Positions 7,791-16,421 of a DNA stretch of 64,000 bases are shown in pieces. The DNA comes from Denitrobaculum sp965232285. Its GTDB lineage: Bacteria > Pseudomonadota > Alphaproteobacteria > Kiloniellales > Kiloniellaceae. The stretch's first letter is position 1. Each line of letters begins with the position of its first letter. Where the stretch lies: NCBI GenBank assembly GCA_965232285.1, contig CBDDPL010000004.1:5146001-5210000 (forward strand), in the 5' to 3' direction. A program made the translations under genes and the position numbers. The notes beneath the pieces are model-generated. The model searched no databases. It was not told where the DNA came from and was given only the letters and a program-made list of their open reading frames with translations.

Positions 7791-9167
7791 TCACCGGCCG
7801 GCTGGCCACTCCGGGTGATGCAGGTCGATGACATAGCTGTGCTTGTGCCGGACCGCCGCGTGGCGGTGGGGGTGGCGGTGCGGTTCCGGCCCCTCCCAGC
7901 CCTCGTGTTCGTGACTGTGATGTTCGTCATGCACATGCAGGTGCTCGTGATCGCGCGCATCGTGCCAGTGTTCCAGCTCCGCCTTCTCCCCGGCCGGCCA
8001 GAGAAAAAGCGCGGCCAGACTGGAAAGCATCACGATGAAAGCGAGCAGCGGAAAAACCTGGGTCAGGGGCAGCAAACCACCAGCCCAACCGGCCAGCGGG
8101 TAGGCGATCAACCAGCAGGCGTGGGAGAGCGCGAACTGGGCAGCGTAAAGCGCGGGCCGGTCGCCCTCCTGCGCCGAACGCATCAGCAGACGCCCGGCAG
8201 GGGTCTGGATCAGCGAAGAGCCGGCGCCGAGCAGGAACCAGACCGGCAGAAGGGCCAGAAGTCCCGGCCCCGACCAGCCCGCCAGCAGGCCGAGGGCCAA
8301 AACACTCCCCCCGGCCAACATGAAAGGCCGATCGGGAAAGCGGTCCAGCAGGTGCGGCAATAGCAGAGCAACCGCCATGGAACCGGCCCCGGCAGCGGCG
8401 AAGGCCAAGGCGGTCTGGCTTTCCGAACCGCCCAGAAACTCGCGGACGTACACCACGCTGTTGACGATTACCATGGCACCGGCGCAAGACACCGCAAGGG
8501 ACAGCGCCAACAGGCCGCGCAGGCGCGGGGTCTTGAGATAAGCCCGGATGCCGAAGGAAAGATTGCTCCAGACACCGCGCTCACGTTCGACGGCCCTGGG
8601 CGCCGGAAGGCGGACCGAGAAGACCAGAAGGGCCGAGATCAGAAAGGCCAGGGCGTTGGCCGCGAAGAGATGATCGAAGCTCAGCACCAGCAGAGCCGCG
8701 GCCGCCAGGGACGGGCTGAGCAGATTTTCCAGATCGTAGGCCAGGCGGGAGAGCGAAAGTGCGCGGGTATAGCGGGCTTCATCGGGCAGTACGTCCGGGA
8801 TCGTCGCCTGGAAGGTTGGCGTAAAACCGGCAGCACAGGCATTGATGAGAAAGATCAGGAGGTAGATCTGCCAGATCTCGCTCACGAAGGGGAGGCAGGC
8901 GACACAAAGCGCCCGAACCACATCCAACCCGATCAGCAGGCGGCGTCTCGGAAAGCGGTGTGCAAAGCCACCGACGACAGGCGCGATCAGAACATAGGCA
9001 ACCATCTTGATGGCAAAGGCGGTTCCCAGGACCACGCCGGCATCGCCGCCAGCCAGTTCATAGGCCAACAGGCTTAAGGCAATGGTCGAAAGTCCGGTGC
9101 CGGCCAAGGCAATCACCTGGGCGGAAAAAAGCCGCCGATAGGTCAGGTCTGAAAGCGGAGACTTCAT
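7791..9167 (-). CDS. MFS efflux transporter with histidine-rich C-terminal tail (NreB-like)
   Basis: 458-residue inner-membrane protein with about 12 hydrophobic segments between residues 10 and 390 and an MFS-style loop FAHRFPRRRLLIGLD after helix 2. The last 55 or so residues form a cytoplasmic tail very rich in histidine (HDARDHEHLHVHDEHHSHEH and HRHPHRH), ending VIDLHHPEWP. Similar tails occur in the NreB/NrsD group of nickel exporters, where they bind metal. I infer export of Ni, Co or another divalent metal; substrate is not proven. No metal-responsive regulator lies beside it. It overlaps nothing and converges on the DUF938 gene. Confidence 0.85.
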   Translation of the reverse strand: MKSPLSDLTYRRLFSAQVIALAGTGLSTIALSLLAYELAGGDAGVVLGTAFAIKMVAYVLIAPVVGGFAHRFPRRRLLIGLDVVRALCVACLPFVSEIWQIYLLIFLINACAAGFTPTFQATIPDVLPDEARYTRALSLSRLAYDLENLLSPSLAAAALLVLSFDHLFAANALAFLISALLVFSVRLPAPRAVERERGVWSNLSFGIRAYLKTPRLRGLLALSLAVSCAGAMVIVNSVVYVREFLGGSESQTALAFAAAGAGSMAVALLLPHLLDRFPDRPFMLAGGSVLALGLLAGWSGPGLLALLPVWFLLGAGSSLIQTPAGRLLMRSAQEGDRPALYAAQFALSHACWLIAYPLAGWAGGLLPLTQVFPLLAFIVMLSSLAALFLWPAGEKAELEHWHDARDHEHLHVHDEHHSHEHEGWEGPEPHRHPHRHAAVRHKHSYVIDLHHPEWPAGR

Positions 9168-9212
9168 GGCCGTAAGGTTAACGTCATTGCCACCGAAGCG
9201 ACAGAGAGCAGA

Positions 9213-9644
9213 TCAGGATTCGCGGAAACGGTCGAGATGACGGCGCTCGCGCTTGGTGGGGCGTCCGCTGCCCGGTTCCCGGGCCCCGACCGACGCCGGG
9301 GTTTCCTCCGGCGCCGCGGCAGCGGGCGTCTCCGGCGCAAGGTCCTCATAGAGCAGCACGGCCTCCCGGGCCGGCCCGCGTCGGGTTCCCAGCGCCAGAA
9401 TCCTGATCACCCGGACCCGGTCGCGTTGGGGAAAGGTCAGGACATCGTCGACCCGCACCACATGGCTCGCCTTGTTGACGATGTTGCCGGCGATGCGGAT
9501 GCGCCCGCTGGCGCAGAACTGGGTCGCCAGGCTGCGCGATTTGAAGAAGCGCGCAAACCAGAGCCACTTGTCGATGCGCAGGGATTCCGGTTCGCCCTCA
9601 CCCGTACCGCCCTTACACGTTTCCTTGCGGCTGCCTTGCGCCAT
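9213..9644 (-). CDS. S4-domain RNA-binding protein, Hsp15 (HslR)-like
   Basis: 143 residues from the ATG at 9644, which begins one base after the helicase stop, so translation is coupled. The S4 RNA-binding fold is clear: LRIDKWLWFARFFKSRSLATQF, then GRIRIAGNIVNKASHVVRVDDVLTFP. Hsp15 binds 50S subunits carrying stalled nascent chains and helps recycle them. The basic tail (GRPTKRERRHLDRFRES) is typical of alphaproteobacterial versions, whose usual length is 95-145 residues. Pairing with the SUV3-type helicase suggests an RNA or ribosome quality-control role. Confidence 0.9.
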   Translation of the reverse strand: MAQGSRKETCKGGTGEGEPESLRIDKWLWFARFFKSRSLATQFCASGRIRIAGNIVNKASHVVRVDDVLTFPQRDRVRVIRILALGTRRGPAREAVLLYEDLAPETPAAAAPEETPASVGAREPGSGRPTKRERRHLDRFRES

Positions 9645-9645
9645 C

Positions 9646-12606
9646 CTACTTGCCGAAGGATATGTTGCGCAGCACCGCGAAGGGAGAATCCGGATCGCCC
9701 TGCCATTTAGGCTTTCCGCCTTTTTTGGCGCCTGCCTTCGGTTTCTGCCTTTTCGGCTTTCTGTTCCGCTTGGCCTTGGCCGGCGATGGCGCCTCGTCGG
9801 AGACGGGTGCCGCAGCATCCTGGCTCGCGGTCCCCGCCTCTTTGGGCAGGTCTTCAGAACCTTGCGTTCCGTTTTCAGCCTGGGCCTTGGCGGCATCCCG
9901 CTGACTTTTGCGGCGTCGCGGTTTCTGCTCGGACGCTTCGCTCTTGCGCGGCCGCCGGACGAAGACGGTGCCACCGTCCTCGCCTTTGCTGCGCTGGAAG
10001 CGAATGGCAGGCAGGAGAATCTCCAGCGCGGCCGCGCTGCAGCGACCGCGTTTAGTCAGTTCCTCCGAGATGGCGAAGGCACCTTCCTTCGCCAGCTTGT
10101 GCGCTTCGTTCGAAACCCGCTCCAGAGCATCGGCGCGCAGCAGCACAGCCTCGCCGGAACGATTGCCGAAACGCCGGAAACCGATCGCCTGGAAGAAACG
10201 GCCCGAACGCCTGTCACTGCGTGGCAGCAAACCATCTGCCGGCAGAGCGAAGGCCTCTTCTCTGGCGTCCTTGACTTCTTTGACCTCCTCCGCTTTGACG
10301 CCCTCCACGGCCGCCAGCGGTTCGGGAGACACGGCATTTTCCGGGGACGAGTCCTCCACCGGCTGTTCGGCTTCGGCCGCAACGCCGTCCTCTACCGGCA
10401 GGTTCCCGAGGCTCTCTTCCACAGGCTTGTCCTCGGAAACCTCCTGGATGGGTTCGGCCTCGGCTGTGGCCGGTGCCAGGAGTTCCGACATCTCGACCTC
10501 GGCGAAGGTCGCCCAGAGCACCGCCCGCAGAATGGCGGTCTTGGGATTGAGCAGCGCCGGCAGAAAGATGCTCTCGCGCCCGATCCGCAAGCCCAGTTCC
10601 GCCAGCGCCTTGCGGTCCGCTTTCGAAAGATCGGCAATCTGCCGCGCCACCACGTGACGCGGCACCAGGCCGAGGGATTCGATGGTCTGGTAAGCGATGC
10701 CGCGGGCGGAGCCGTTCAACTCCGCCGCGCTCAAACCGAACAGCGGCTTGAGCTGCGCGCGCAGGTGCCGGTTCAGCCAGGCGATCAAACGCTGCCGCAG
10801 GCGTTCCCGACCCGGCCCGTCCAGATAATCACTGGCCGCCACCTCGACGCCCGGCGTCAGAACCGTATCTCCGCGGACGACCCGGCCGACCGGCGCGCCG
10901 CGCCAGGTCAGCCTGCCTTCGCGATCCAGCAGGAAGCTGCCATCGTTATCCTGTTCGAAGCGCAGAATGCGCTGCGGAATCTCCGTCGCCAGGACGCGCC
11001 GCACCGCCGCCAGAGAGGCGCGGGCGTGATCCGGCTCGATCGTTTCGTCCAGGTCGAAGCGGAAACCGCGCAGGCGGCCCAGCACCTCGCCTTCCACCAC
11101 CACTTCACCGCTGGCCACGATTGCCGCCAATGGTTCTTCTCCCTCTTTCCGGCGCGCCAGCACCATGGCCCGCCTATCAACAAAGCGCTGCGTCAAACGG
11201 TCGTGCAGCGCATCGGACAGGCGGTCTTCGATGGCGCGCGCCTTCTGCTGCCAGCCGGCGGCGTCCTCAAGCCAGTCGCCGCGGTGCGAAATATAGGTCC
11301 AGGTGCGGATATCGGCAATTCTCGAAACCAAAGACTCGATATCGCCGTCGACCCGGTCGATGCGCTGGATCTGTGCCGCGACCCAGTCGTCCGGCAGTCG
11401 CGCCACATCGGACGCCAGATATTTGTAGATCCGGCTCAGCAGGCGGCTGTGATGATCGGAGAGAATTTTACGGAAGTCCGGCACCTGACAGACATCCCAG
11501 AGCAGCCGCATCGCCGCCGGATTGGTCGCCAGCGCCAGCACCTCCTTGTCCTGGCTCAGGCTCATCAGCGCCGCCAGATCCTCGGAATCCCGTACCCGCA
11601 GCATCTCGGCCAGGGGCGGACGCTGCTGCAGGCTCTTCTGCAGGGCGAGCGGACTGCTCATATCGAGATTGCGGCTGCGCCAGAAGACATGCTGCAGCAT
11701 GTCGAAACCGTGACTCTCCACCACCTCGACCAGCTCCGCCGGCAGGGGACCTGCATCCGCCGTGGTGCCAAAGGTGCCGTCGTTCATATGCCGGCCCGCG
11801 CGGCCGGCGATCTGGCCGATCTCCGGCGCCGTCAGACGGCGCGGGCTGCGGCCGTCGAACTTACGCAGCTTGGCGAAGGCGACATGGTCCAGGTTCAGAT
11901 TGAGACCCATGCCGATCGCGTCGGTCGCCACCAGGTAATCAACCTCCCCGGCCTCGAACATACCCACCTGAGCATTGCGGGTCCGCGGGCTCAGCGCCCC
12001 GAGCACCACTGCCGTGCCGCCGCGCTGACGCCGCAGCAGCTCTGCCATGCCGTAAACCTCGGTGGCGGAGAAAGCCACCACCGCCGAGCGCGGCGGCAGG
12101 CGGGTGATTTTCTTTTCGCCCGCATAGGTGAGCTTGGAGAAGCGCGGGCGCTGCTCAAAGGTCGCCTCGGGCACCAGCTTCCTGACCATCGGCCGCATGG
12201 TTTCGGCGCCCAGGAACATGGTCTCGCTGCGGCCGCGGGCGTGCAGCAGCCGATCGGTAAAGACGTGGCCGCGCTCGGCATCCGCGCAGAGCTGGATTTC
12301 GTCCACCGCCAGGAAGTCGACCGGACGGTCGACCGGCATGGATTCCACCGTGCAGAGGAAGTAGACCGCGCCCGGCGGCACGATCTTTTCCTCGCCGGTG
12401 ACCAGGGCGACCTTGGCGGCACCCTTGATCTTCACCACCCGGTCGTAGTTTTCGCGCGCCAGGAGCCGCAGCGGAAAGCCGATCATTCCTGAGTGATGAC
12501 CGAGCATGCGTTCGATGGCGAGGTAGGTCTTGCCGGTGTTGGTCGGACCCAGAACGGCGACGATCCTCTGGTCCGCCCGGCTGTCTAACGGATGAAACAT
12601 GGACAA
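9646..12606 (-). CDS. SUV3-type (mitochondrial-like) RNA/DNA helicase with long charged tail
   Basis: 986 residues. The superfamily 2 motifs appear in order: Walker A GPTNTGKT (20-27), motif II DEIQ (102-105), motif III FSATEVYG, then ATDAIGMGLNL and QIAGRAGR (about 290). This set is the hallmark of SUPV3L1/SUV3, the mitochondrial RNA-degradation helicase; alphaproteobacteria have related proteins. A helical C-terminal core reaches about residue 690. The final 290 residues are low-complexity: first acidic (EPIQEVSEDKPVEESLG), then lysine/arginine-rich (RKPKRQKPKAGAKKGGKPK). The tail is probably disordered and may bind RNA or partners. It is co-transcribed with the S4 protein. Biological substrate is not established. 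Confidence 0.9.
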   Translation of the reverse strand: MSMFHPLDSRADQRIVAVLGPTNTGKTYLAIERMLGHHSGMIGFPLRLLARENYDRVVKIKGAAKVALVTGEEKIVPPGAVYFLCTVESMPVDRPVDFLAVDEIQLCADAERGHVFTDRLLHARGRSETMFLGAETMRPMVRKLVPEATFEQRPRFSKLTYAGEKKITRLPPRSAVVAFSATEVYGMAELLRRQRGGTAVVLGALSPRTRNAQVGMFEAGEVDYLVATDAIGMGLNLNLDHVAFAKLRKFDGRSPRRLTAPEIGQIAGRAGRHMNDGTFGTTADAGPLPAELVEVVESHGFDMLQHVFWRSRNLDMSSPLALQKSLQQRPPLAEMLRVRDSEDLAALMSLSQDKEVLALATNPAAMRLLWDVCQVPDFRKILSDHHSRLLSRIYKYLASDVARLPDDWVAAQIQRIDRVDGDIESLVSRIADIRTWTYISHRGDWLEDAAGWQQKARAIEDRLSDALHDRLTQRFVDRRAMVLARRKEGEEPLAAIVASGEVVVEGEVLGRLRGFRFDLDETIEPDHARASLAAVRRVLATEIPQRILRFEQDNDGSFLLDREGRLTWRGAPVGRVVRGDTVLTPGVEVAASDYLDGPGRERLRQRLIAWLNRHLRAQLKPLFGLSAAELNGSARGIAYQTIESLGLVPRHVVARQIADLSKADRKALAELGLRIGRESIFLPALLNPKTAILRAVLWATFAEVEMSELLAPATAEAEPIQEVSEDKPVEESLGNLPVEDGVAAEAEQPVEDSSPENAVSPEPLAAVEGVKAEEVKEVKDAREEAFALPADGLLPRSDRRSGRFFQAIGFRRFGNRSGEAVLLRADALERVSNEAHKLAKEGAFAISEELTKRGRCSAAALEILLPAIRFQRSKGEDGGTVFVRRPRKSEASEQKPRRRKSQRDAAKAQAENGTQGSEDLPKEAGTASQDAAAPVSDEAPSPAKAKRNRKPKRQKPKAGAKKGGKPKWQGDPDSPFAVLRNISFGK

Positions 12607-12674
12607 AAGATCGTTGTCTCGTTGCCGCTATGCAAGTGAGATATGGATGCGACGCAGCATTTCATGCGGTGATG

Positions 12675-13472
12675 TCAGTTTTGCACGTCGCCTTCGACCA
12701 GTGGAACAAAAGCAACCGGCAGCAGTCGCTTTTGAACGCAGGTCCCGTCCGGCTGCTTGGTGATCAGGCAAAGATCGGTTTCCGGCCCGTCGGACAGCCA
12801 GCGGGCCAGCTTGAAAACGCTGCTGCGGCGGTCCTTCGCATCAGGCTCCAGCAGCTCCGGCACCACCAGGCGGCCACCCGGGGCGAGCTGGCGCTGAAGC
12901 CTCTCGACGACCCTCGGGTTGGTTGTCGCCGTCACCACGATGGCATCAAACGGCGCCTGCTCCGGCCAGCCCTCGGCGCCGTCGCCCGTCCTGATATGAA
13001 CCGCCTCGCCATAGCCGAGCTCCGTCAGCCGCCGTTCCGCCGCCGCGGCCAGCGCGGCGATGCGCTCCAGCGAATAAACCTTGGCGCCCAGTTCGGCGAG
13101 CATGGCCGTCTGATAGCCGCAGCCCGTGCCGATCTCCAGGACCCTTTCACCAAGCTTGACCCCGGCCAGGTCGCTCATGAGCGCTACGATGAAGGGCTGC
13201 GATATGGTTTGACCGTGACCGATGCGTAAGGGCCGGTTCACATAGGCCAGTTCCCGGCTGCTCTCCGGCACGAAAAGATGGCGCGGCACCTGCTCCATCG
13301 CCGCCAAGACTGCGCTCGAGAAGGCCCTCTTGCCGAGCCGGTCGGCGGTTGCGGCCGCGTCGGCGACGACCTCGCCGACCATCGCCCGGCGCTCCTCGGC
13401 CCGCTCTTGCTCGGTCGCTTCCAGCTCTCGACCCTCCGGCGGCAGTCGCAGGACTTGCAACCGCTGTGTCAT
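12675..13472 (-). CDS. pcm: Protein-L-isoaspartate O-methyltransferase
   Basis: 265 residues, slightly longer than the usual 210-230 because of an N-terminal extension. The SAM-binding motif VLEIGTGCGYQTAMLAELG, the active-site region RPLRIGHGQTISQPFIVALM and the later APGGRLVVPE are all intact. The enzyme methylates abnormal isoaspartyl residues and starts their repair in the cytoplasm. It is divergent from htpG across 75 bp that contain an inverted repeat (13492-13514), so the protein-repair and chaperone genes may share control. The first ATG at 13472 is used; a downstream start near residue 31 (MVGEVV) would be closer to typical length. Confidence 0.93.
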   Translation of the reverse strand: MTQRLQVLRLPPEGRELEATEQERAEERRAMVGEVVADAAATADRLGKRAFSSAVLAAMEQVPRHLFVPESSRELAYVNRPLRIGHGQTISQPFIVALMSDLAGVKLGERVLEIGTGCGYQTAMLAELGAKVYSLERIAALAAAAERRLTELGYGEAVHIRTGDGAEGWPEQAPFDAIVVTATTNPRVVERLQRQLAPGGRLVVPELLEPDAKDRRSSVFKLARWLSDGPETDLCLITKQPDGTCVQKRLLPVAFVPLVEGDVQN

Positions 13473-13491
13473 TACGACATATGAAACCCTT

Positions 13492-13514
13492 GGTCACAAC
13501 TCTCTGTCGTGACC
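13492..13514. promoter_or_regulatory. Inverted repeat GGTCAC-N11-GTGACC between pcm and htpG
   Basis: Two six-base arms (13492-13497 and 13509-13514) are separated by 11 bases in the divergent promoter region. The same five-base core and the same spacing recur at 20759-20779, upstream of the acyl-CoA ligase/ABC operon. I do not recognise the cognate factor. Confidence 0.4.
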
Positions 13515-13547
13515 TTCGTGATCTGAAACACCACTGGACCAAGATTT

Positions 13548-15440
13548 ATGTCTGAAGAGAAGCTTAGCTTTCAGGCCGAAGTTTCGCGGCTTCTGGATAT
13601 CGTCGCCCATTCGCTCTACTCCAACAAAGAGATCTTTCTGAGAGAGCTGATCTCCAATGCCTCTGATGCCTGCGACCGCCTGCGCTACGCGGCGCTGACG
13701 CAGCCGGAGCTGACGGCCGAGGATCCGGACTTCAAGATCGAACTCAGCCTGGACAAGGATGCCAGGACCCTGACCATCGCCGACAACGGGATCGGCATGA
13801 ACCGGGAAGACCTGGTCGAGAACCTGGGCACCATCGCGCGCTCGGGCACCGCCGCCTTCATGCAGCAGCTCGACAGCAAGCAGGACGGCGCCAACCTGAT
13901 CGGCCAGTTCGGCGTCGGTTTTTATTCCGCCTATATGGTCGCCGATAAGGTCAGCGTCGCCAGCCGCAAGGCCGGCGAAGACCATGGCTGGAGCTGGGAC
14001 TCCGACGGGCGCGGTGAATTCACCATCGGCGAAAGCGACGACGCGCCGAAACGGGGCACCCGGATCACACTGCACCTGAAGGAGGATCAGGAAGAGTTCG
14101 TCGACCCCATGCGCCTGCGCGGGATCGTCAAGACCTACTCCGACCATATTCCGATCCCGATCTCGCTCTCCGAGACCAGCAAGGGAGCGGAAGGCGACAA
14201 GGAAGCCGAGACCCTGAACACCGCCTCGGCGATCTGGACCCGCTCGAAGTCGGAGATCACCGACGAGCAGTACACGGAGTTCTATCACCACGTCGCCCAC
14301 GCCTTCGATGAGCCCTGGGAGCGCATGCACTTCAAGGCCGAGGGCATGATCGAATACACCGGCCTGCTGTTCATTCCGGCGAACAAGCCCTTCGACCTCT
14401 TCCACCCGGACCGCAAGCACGGGGTGAAGCTCTACGTGCGCCGGGTCTTCATCACCGACGACTGCGCCGAGCTGATCCCGCCCTATCTGCGCTTCCTGCG
14501 CGGCGTGATCGATACCGAGGACCTGCCGCTCAACATCAGCCGCGAGATGCTGCAGCACAATCCGCTGCTCAAGAAGATCCGCAACGGCGTCGCCAAGCGG
14601 GTCATCTCCGAACTGACCAAGAAGGCCGAGAAGGACGCCGAGGCCTTCGAAACCTTCTGGGGCGACTTCGGCGCGGTCCTGAAGGAAGGGATCTACGAAG
14701 ACGACGGCCAGCGCGACGGACTGCTGAAGCTGGCCCGCTTCAGCTCGACCACGGCCGAGGGCACCACCACGCTCGCGGACTACGTCAGCCGCATGAAGGA
14801 CGGCCAGGACGCGATCTACTACATCAGCGGCGAGGATGCCGAGGCGATCAAGCGCAGCCCGCAGCTCGAGGGCTTCGCGGCCAAGGGCGTCGAAGTGCTG
14901 CTGTTCAGCGATCCGGTCGATGAGTTCTGGGTCACCTCGGTGCCGACCTTCGAGGACAAGCCCTTCAAGTCAGTAACCCGTGGCGGCGCGGATCTGAGCA
15001 AGATCGGCGGCGAGGACAAGGCTGACAAGGACGAGAGCGAAGAGGAGAAGACCGGGGACAGCAACATCGATTCCCTGATCGCCTTCGTGAAGCTCTCCCT
15101 CAAGGACCAGGTCAAGGACGTCCGCGCTTCCGAACGTCTGACCGAGAGCGCGGTCTGCCTGGTCGCCGACGAGGGCGACATCGACATCAATCTGGAGCGG
15201 ATCCTGAAGCAGCACAAGCAGCTCGATACCAGCGCCAAGCGGGTCCTGGAGGTCAATCCCAAGCACAGTCTGGTCAAGGCTCTGGCCAGTCGCATCGGCA
15301 CCGACGGCGCCGGCCAGGAACTGGAGGACGCCGCCGCGCTGCTGTTGGATCAGGCCCGCATCCTGGAAGGCGAAAGCCTGCCCGACCCGGTGGCCTTCGC
15401 CCGACGTCTTTCGAGCCTGGTCGAGAAGGGGCTGGCGTAA
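13548..15440 (+). CDS. htpG: Molecular chaperone HtpG (Hsp90)
   Basis: 630 residues, full length for bacterial Hsp90. The GHKL ATP-binding domain is intact: ELISNASDACDRLR, DNGIGM, NLGTIARSGT and GQFGVGFYSAYMV. The middle domain has YVRRVFITDDCAELIPPYLRF and LPLNISREMLQ, and the C-terminal dimerisation domain closes the protein. An acidic insert (DKADKDESEEEKTGDS, about residues 490-505) sits between the middle and C-terminal domains. HtpG works in the cytoplasm, assisting folding and protecting clients during heat stress. rpoH and the Hsp15-like gene in the same window fit a heat-shock setting. Confidence 0.97.
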   Translation: MSEEKLSFQAEVSRLLDIVAHSLYSNKEIFLRELISNASDACDRLRYAALTQPELTAEDPDFKIELSLDKDARTLTIADNGIGMNREDLVENLGTIARSGTAAFMQQLDSKQDGANLIGQFGVGFYSAYMVADKVSVASRKAGEDHGWSWDSDGRGEFTIGESDDAPKRGTRITLHLKEDQEEFVDPMRLRGIVKTYSDHIPIPISLSETSKGAEGDKEAETLNTASAIWTRSKSEITDEQYTEFYHHVAHAFDEPWERMHFKAEGMIEYTGLLFIPANKPFDLFHPDRKHGVKLYVRRVFITDDCAELIPPYLRFLRGVIDTEDLPLNISREMLQHNPLLKKIRNGVAKRVISELTKKAEKDAEAFETFWGDFGAVLKEGIYEDDGQRDGLLKLARFSSTTAEGTTTLADYVSRMKDGQDAIYYISGEDAEAIKRSPQLEGFAAKGVEVLLFSDPVDEFWVTSVPTFEDKPFKSVTRGGADLSKIGGEDKADKDESEEEKTGDSNIDSLIAFVKLSLKDQVKDVRASERLTESAVCLVADEGDIDINLERILKQHKQLDTSAKRVLEVNPKHSLVKALASRIGTDGAGQELEDAAALLLDQARILEGESLPDPVAFARRLSSLVEKGLA

Positions 15441-15447
15441 GAATCAG

Positions 15448-15486
15448 AAATGCCGGGAAGGGCTTTCGAGCCTCATCCCGGCATTT
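15448..15486. terminator. Bidirectional intrinsic terminator between htpG and the DUF1223 gene
   Basis: An 11-bp perfect stem, AAATGCCGGGA (15448-15458) with TCCCGGCATTT (15476-15486), encloses a 17-nt loop. It ends in T residues on the plus strand and, by symmetry, on the minus strand. It sits between convergent genes. Confidence 0.8.
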
Positions 15487-15492
15487 TCAACT

Positions 15493-15514
15493 GTCTTAAC
15501 TGCGCAGTTAAGAC
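15493..15514. repeat. 22-bp perfect palindrome spanning the DUF1223 stop codon
   Basis: GTCTTAACTGC followed directly by its reverse complement. The TAA stop of the leftward gene lies inside it at 15508-15510. There is no loop, so it is a poor RNA terminator by itself; it could be a protein-binding site or extend the neighbouring terminator. Confidence 0.6.
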
Positions 15515-16332
15515 GGCGCGCCGTCGAGATCCATCAGGGCGGCGCCGAGCACACGGCCCGCACGGCCTTCCTGCACGATGATCGCGCAGCCGCCGCGGCC
15601 CTCCGCAATGGCGCTGGCGAGATCGACGGAAAGCTCCATGGCTTCGCCGTTCCAGGTGCCCAGCGACACGAACTCCCGCACCACGTTGGCGTCGGTCAGT
15701 TCGCGGCCGGCATTCTCACCGCGTCCGACGCGGGTCCGGTGCTCGTCGTCATAGACCGCGAGCCAGACCGTCGCACCCTGTTCCGGGGCTTCGCCGGCCG
15801 GGATCGTCACCTTGGCCGTCTTGCTGTCGCTTTCAATATCAATCGCCAGGCGCTCACCGGCCGAGCGGGCAGCCGTGATGCTGCTGATCACCTGTGTCCG
15901 GCGGGATCCGACCACGTCGATCTGCCCGTCGATCACCATCTGCGGGGTGTAGATGAAGCGACTGCCGAGCTGCTTGGCATAACGGCGCTGACGCTCGGTG
16001 GCCTCAGGCCGCGCGAAGGGGTCTTTCCAGCCGATGTAGTCCCAGTAGTCCACGTGATGGGCGAGCGCGATCACGCCCGGCTGATCGGCCAGCTCGCCCA
16101 GCAGTTCATCCGCGGGTGGACAGGAACTACAGCCCTGGGATGTAAAAAGCTCTACGACGACAGGGCGGTTTGCGCTGGTTTCGTCGGCGGCCAGTTGCAG
16201 CGGAGTCCGATCGACTTCGGAGACTGCCGAAGCCTTGGAACCACCCGCCTGAAGCGTCGCGGAGTGCCAGCTCACCCCGGCGATTGCGACGGCAAAGATC
16301 CCGCCAACCAGCCATGCAGGTATTGTTTTCAT
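15508..16332 (-). CDS. DUF1223 secreted thioredoxin-like protein
   Basis: 274 residues with an N-terminal hydrophobic signal (about 7-21). The DUF1223 core begins VVVELFTSQGCSSCPPADELL, with the CSSC pair at Cys68 and Cys71, followed by HVDYWDYIGWKDPFA and QMVIDGQIDVVGS. The fold is thioredoxin-like, probably periplasmic; a redox role is suggested by the CxxC but not demonstrated for the family. The C-terminal half is beta-rich. As I recall, this family often lies beside acnA and the ccm genes in alphaproteobacteria, which fits acnA being two genes upstream here. Confidence 0.88.
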   Translation of the reverse strand: MKTIPAWLVGGIFAVAIAGVSWHSATLQAGGSKASAVSEVDRTPLQLAADETSANRPVVVELFTSQGCSSCPPADELLGELADQPGVIALAHHVDYWDYIGWKDPFARPEATERQRRYAKQLGSRFIYTPQMVIDGQIDVVGSRRTQVISSITAARSAGERLAIDIESDSKTAKVTIPAGEAPEQGATVWLAVYDDEHRTRVGRGENAGRELTDANVVREFVSLGTWNGEAMELSVDLASAIAEGRGGCAIIVQEGRAGRVLGAALMDLDGAPS

Positions 16333-16421
16333 GCCCTCAGACTAGGGGCGCGGCAGGGTCACAGGCGAATCACGTTAGGGTGATGCGGAAGGGCTCTAAA
16401 GTGGCGGATATACTTAAAAAT

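Noticed and set aside
9472..12492. A 1006-codon open frame opposite the SUV3-type helicase
   Set aside because: It lies entirely antisense to a gene with complete helicase motifs. Its protein has no recognisable domain and the Arg/Gln/His-heavy composition of a high-GC antisense frame.
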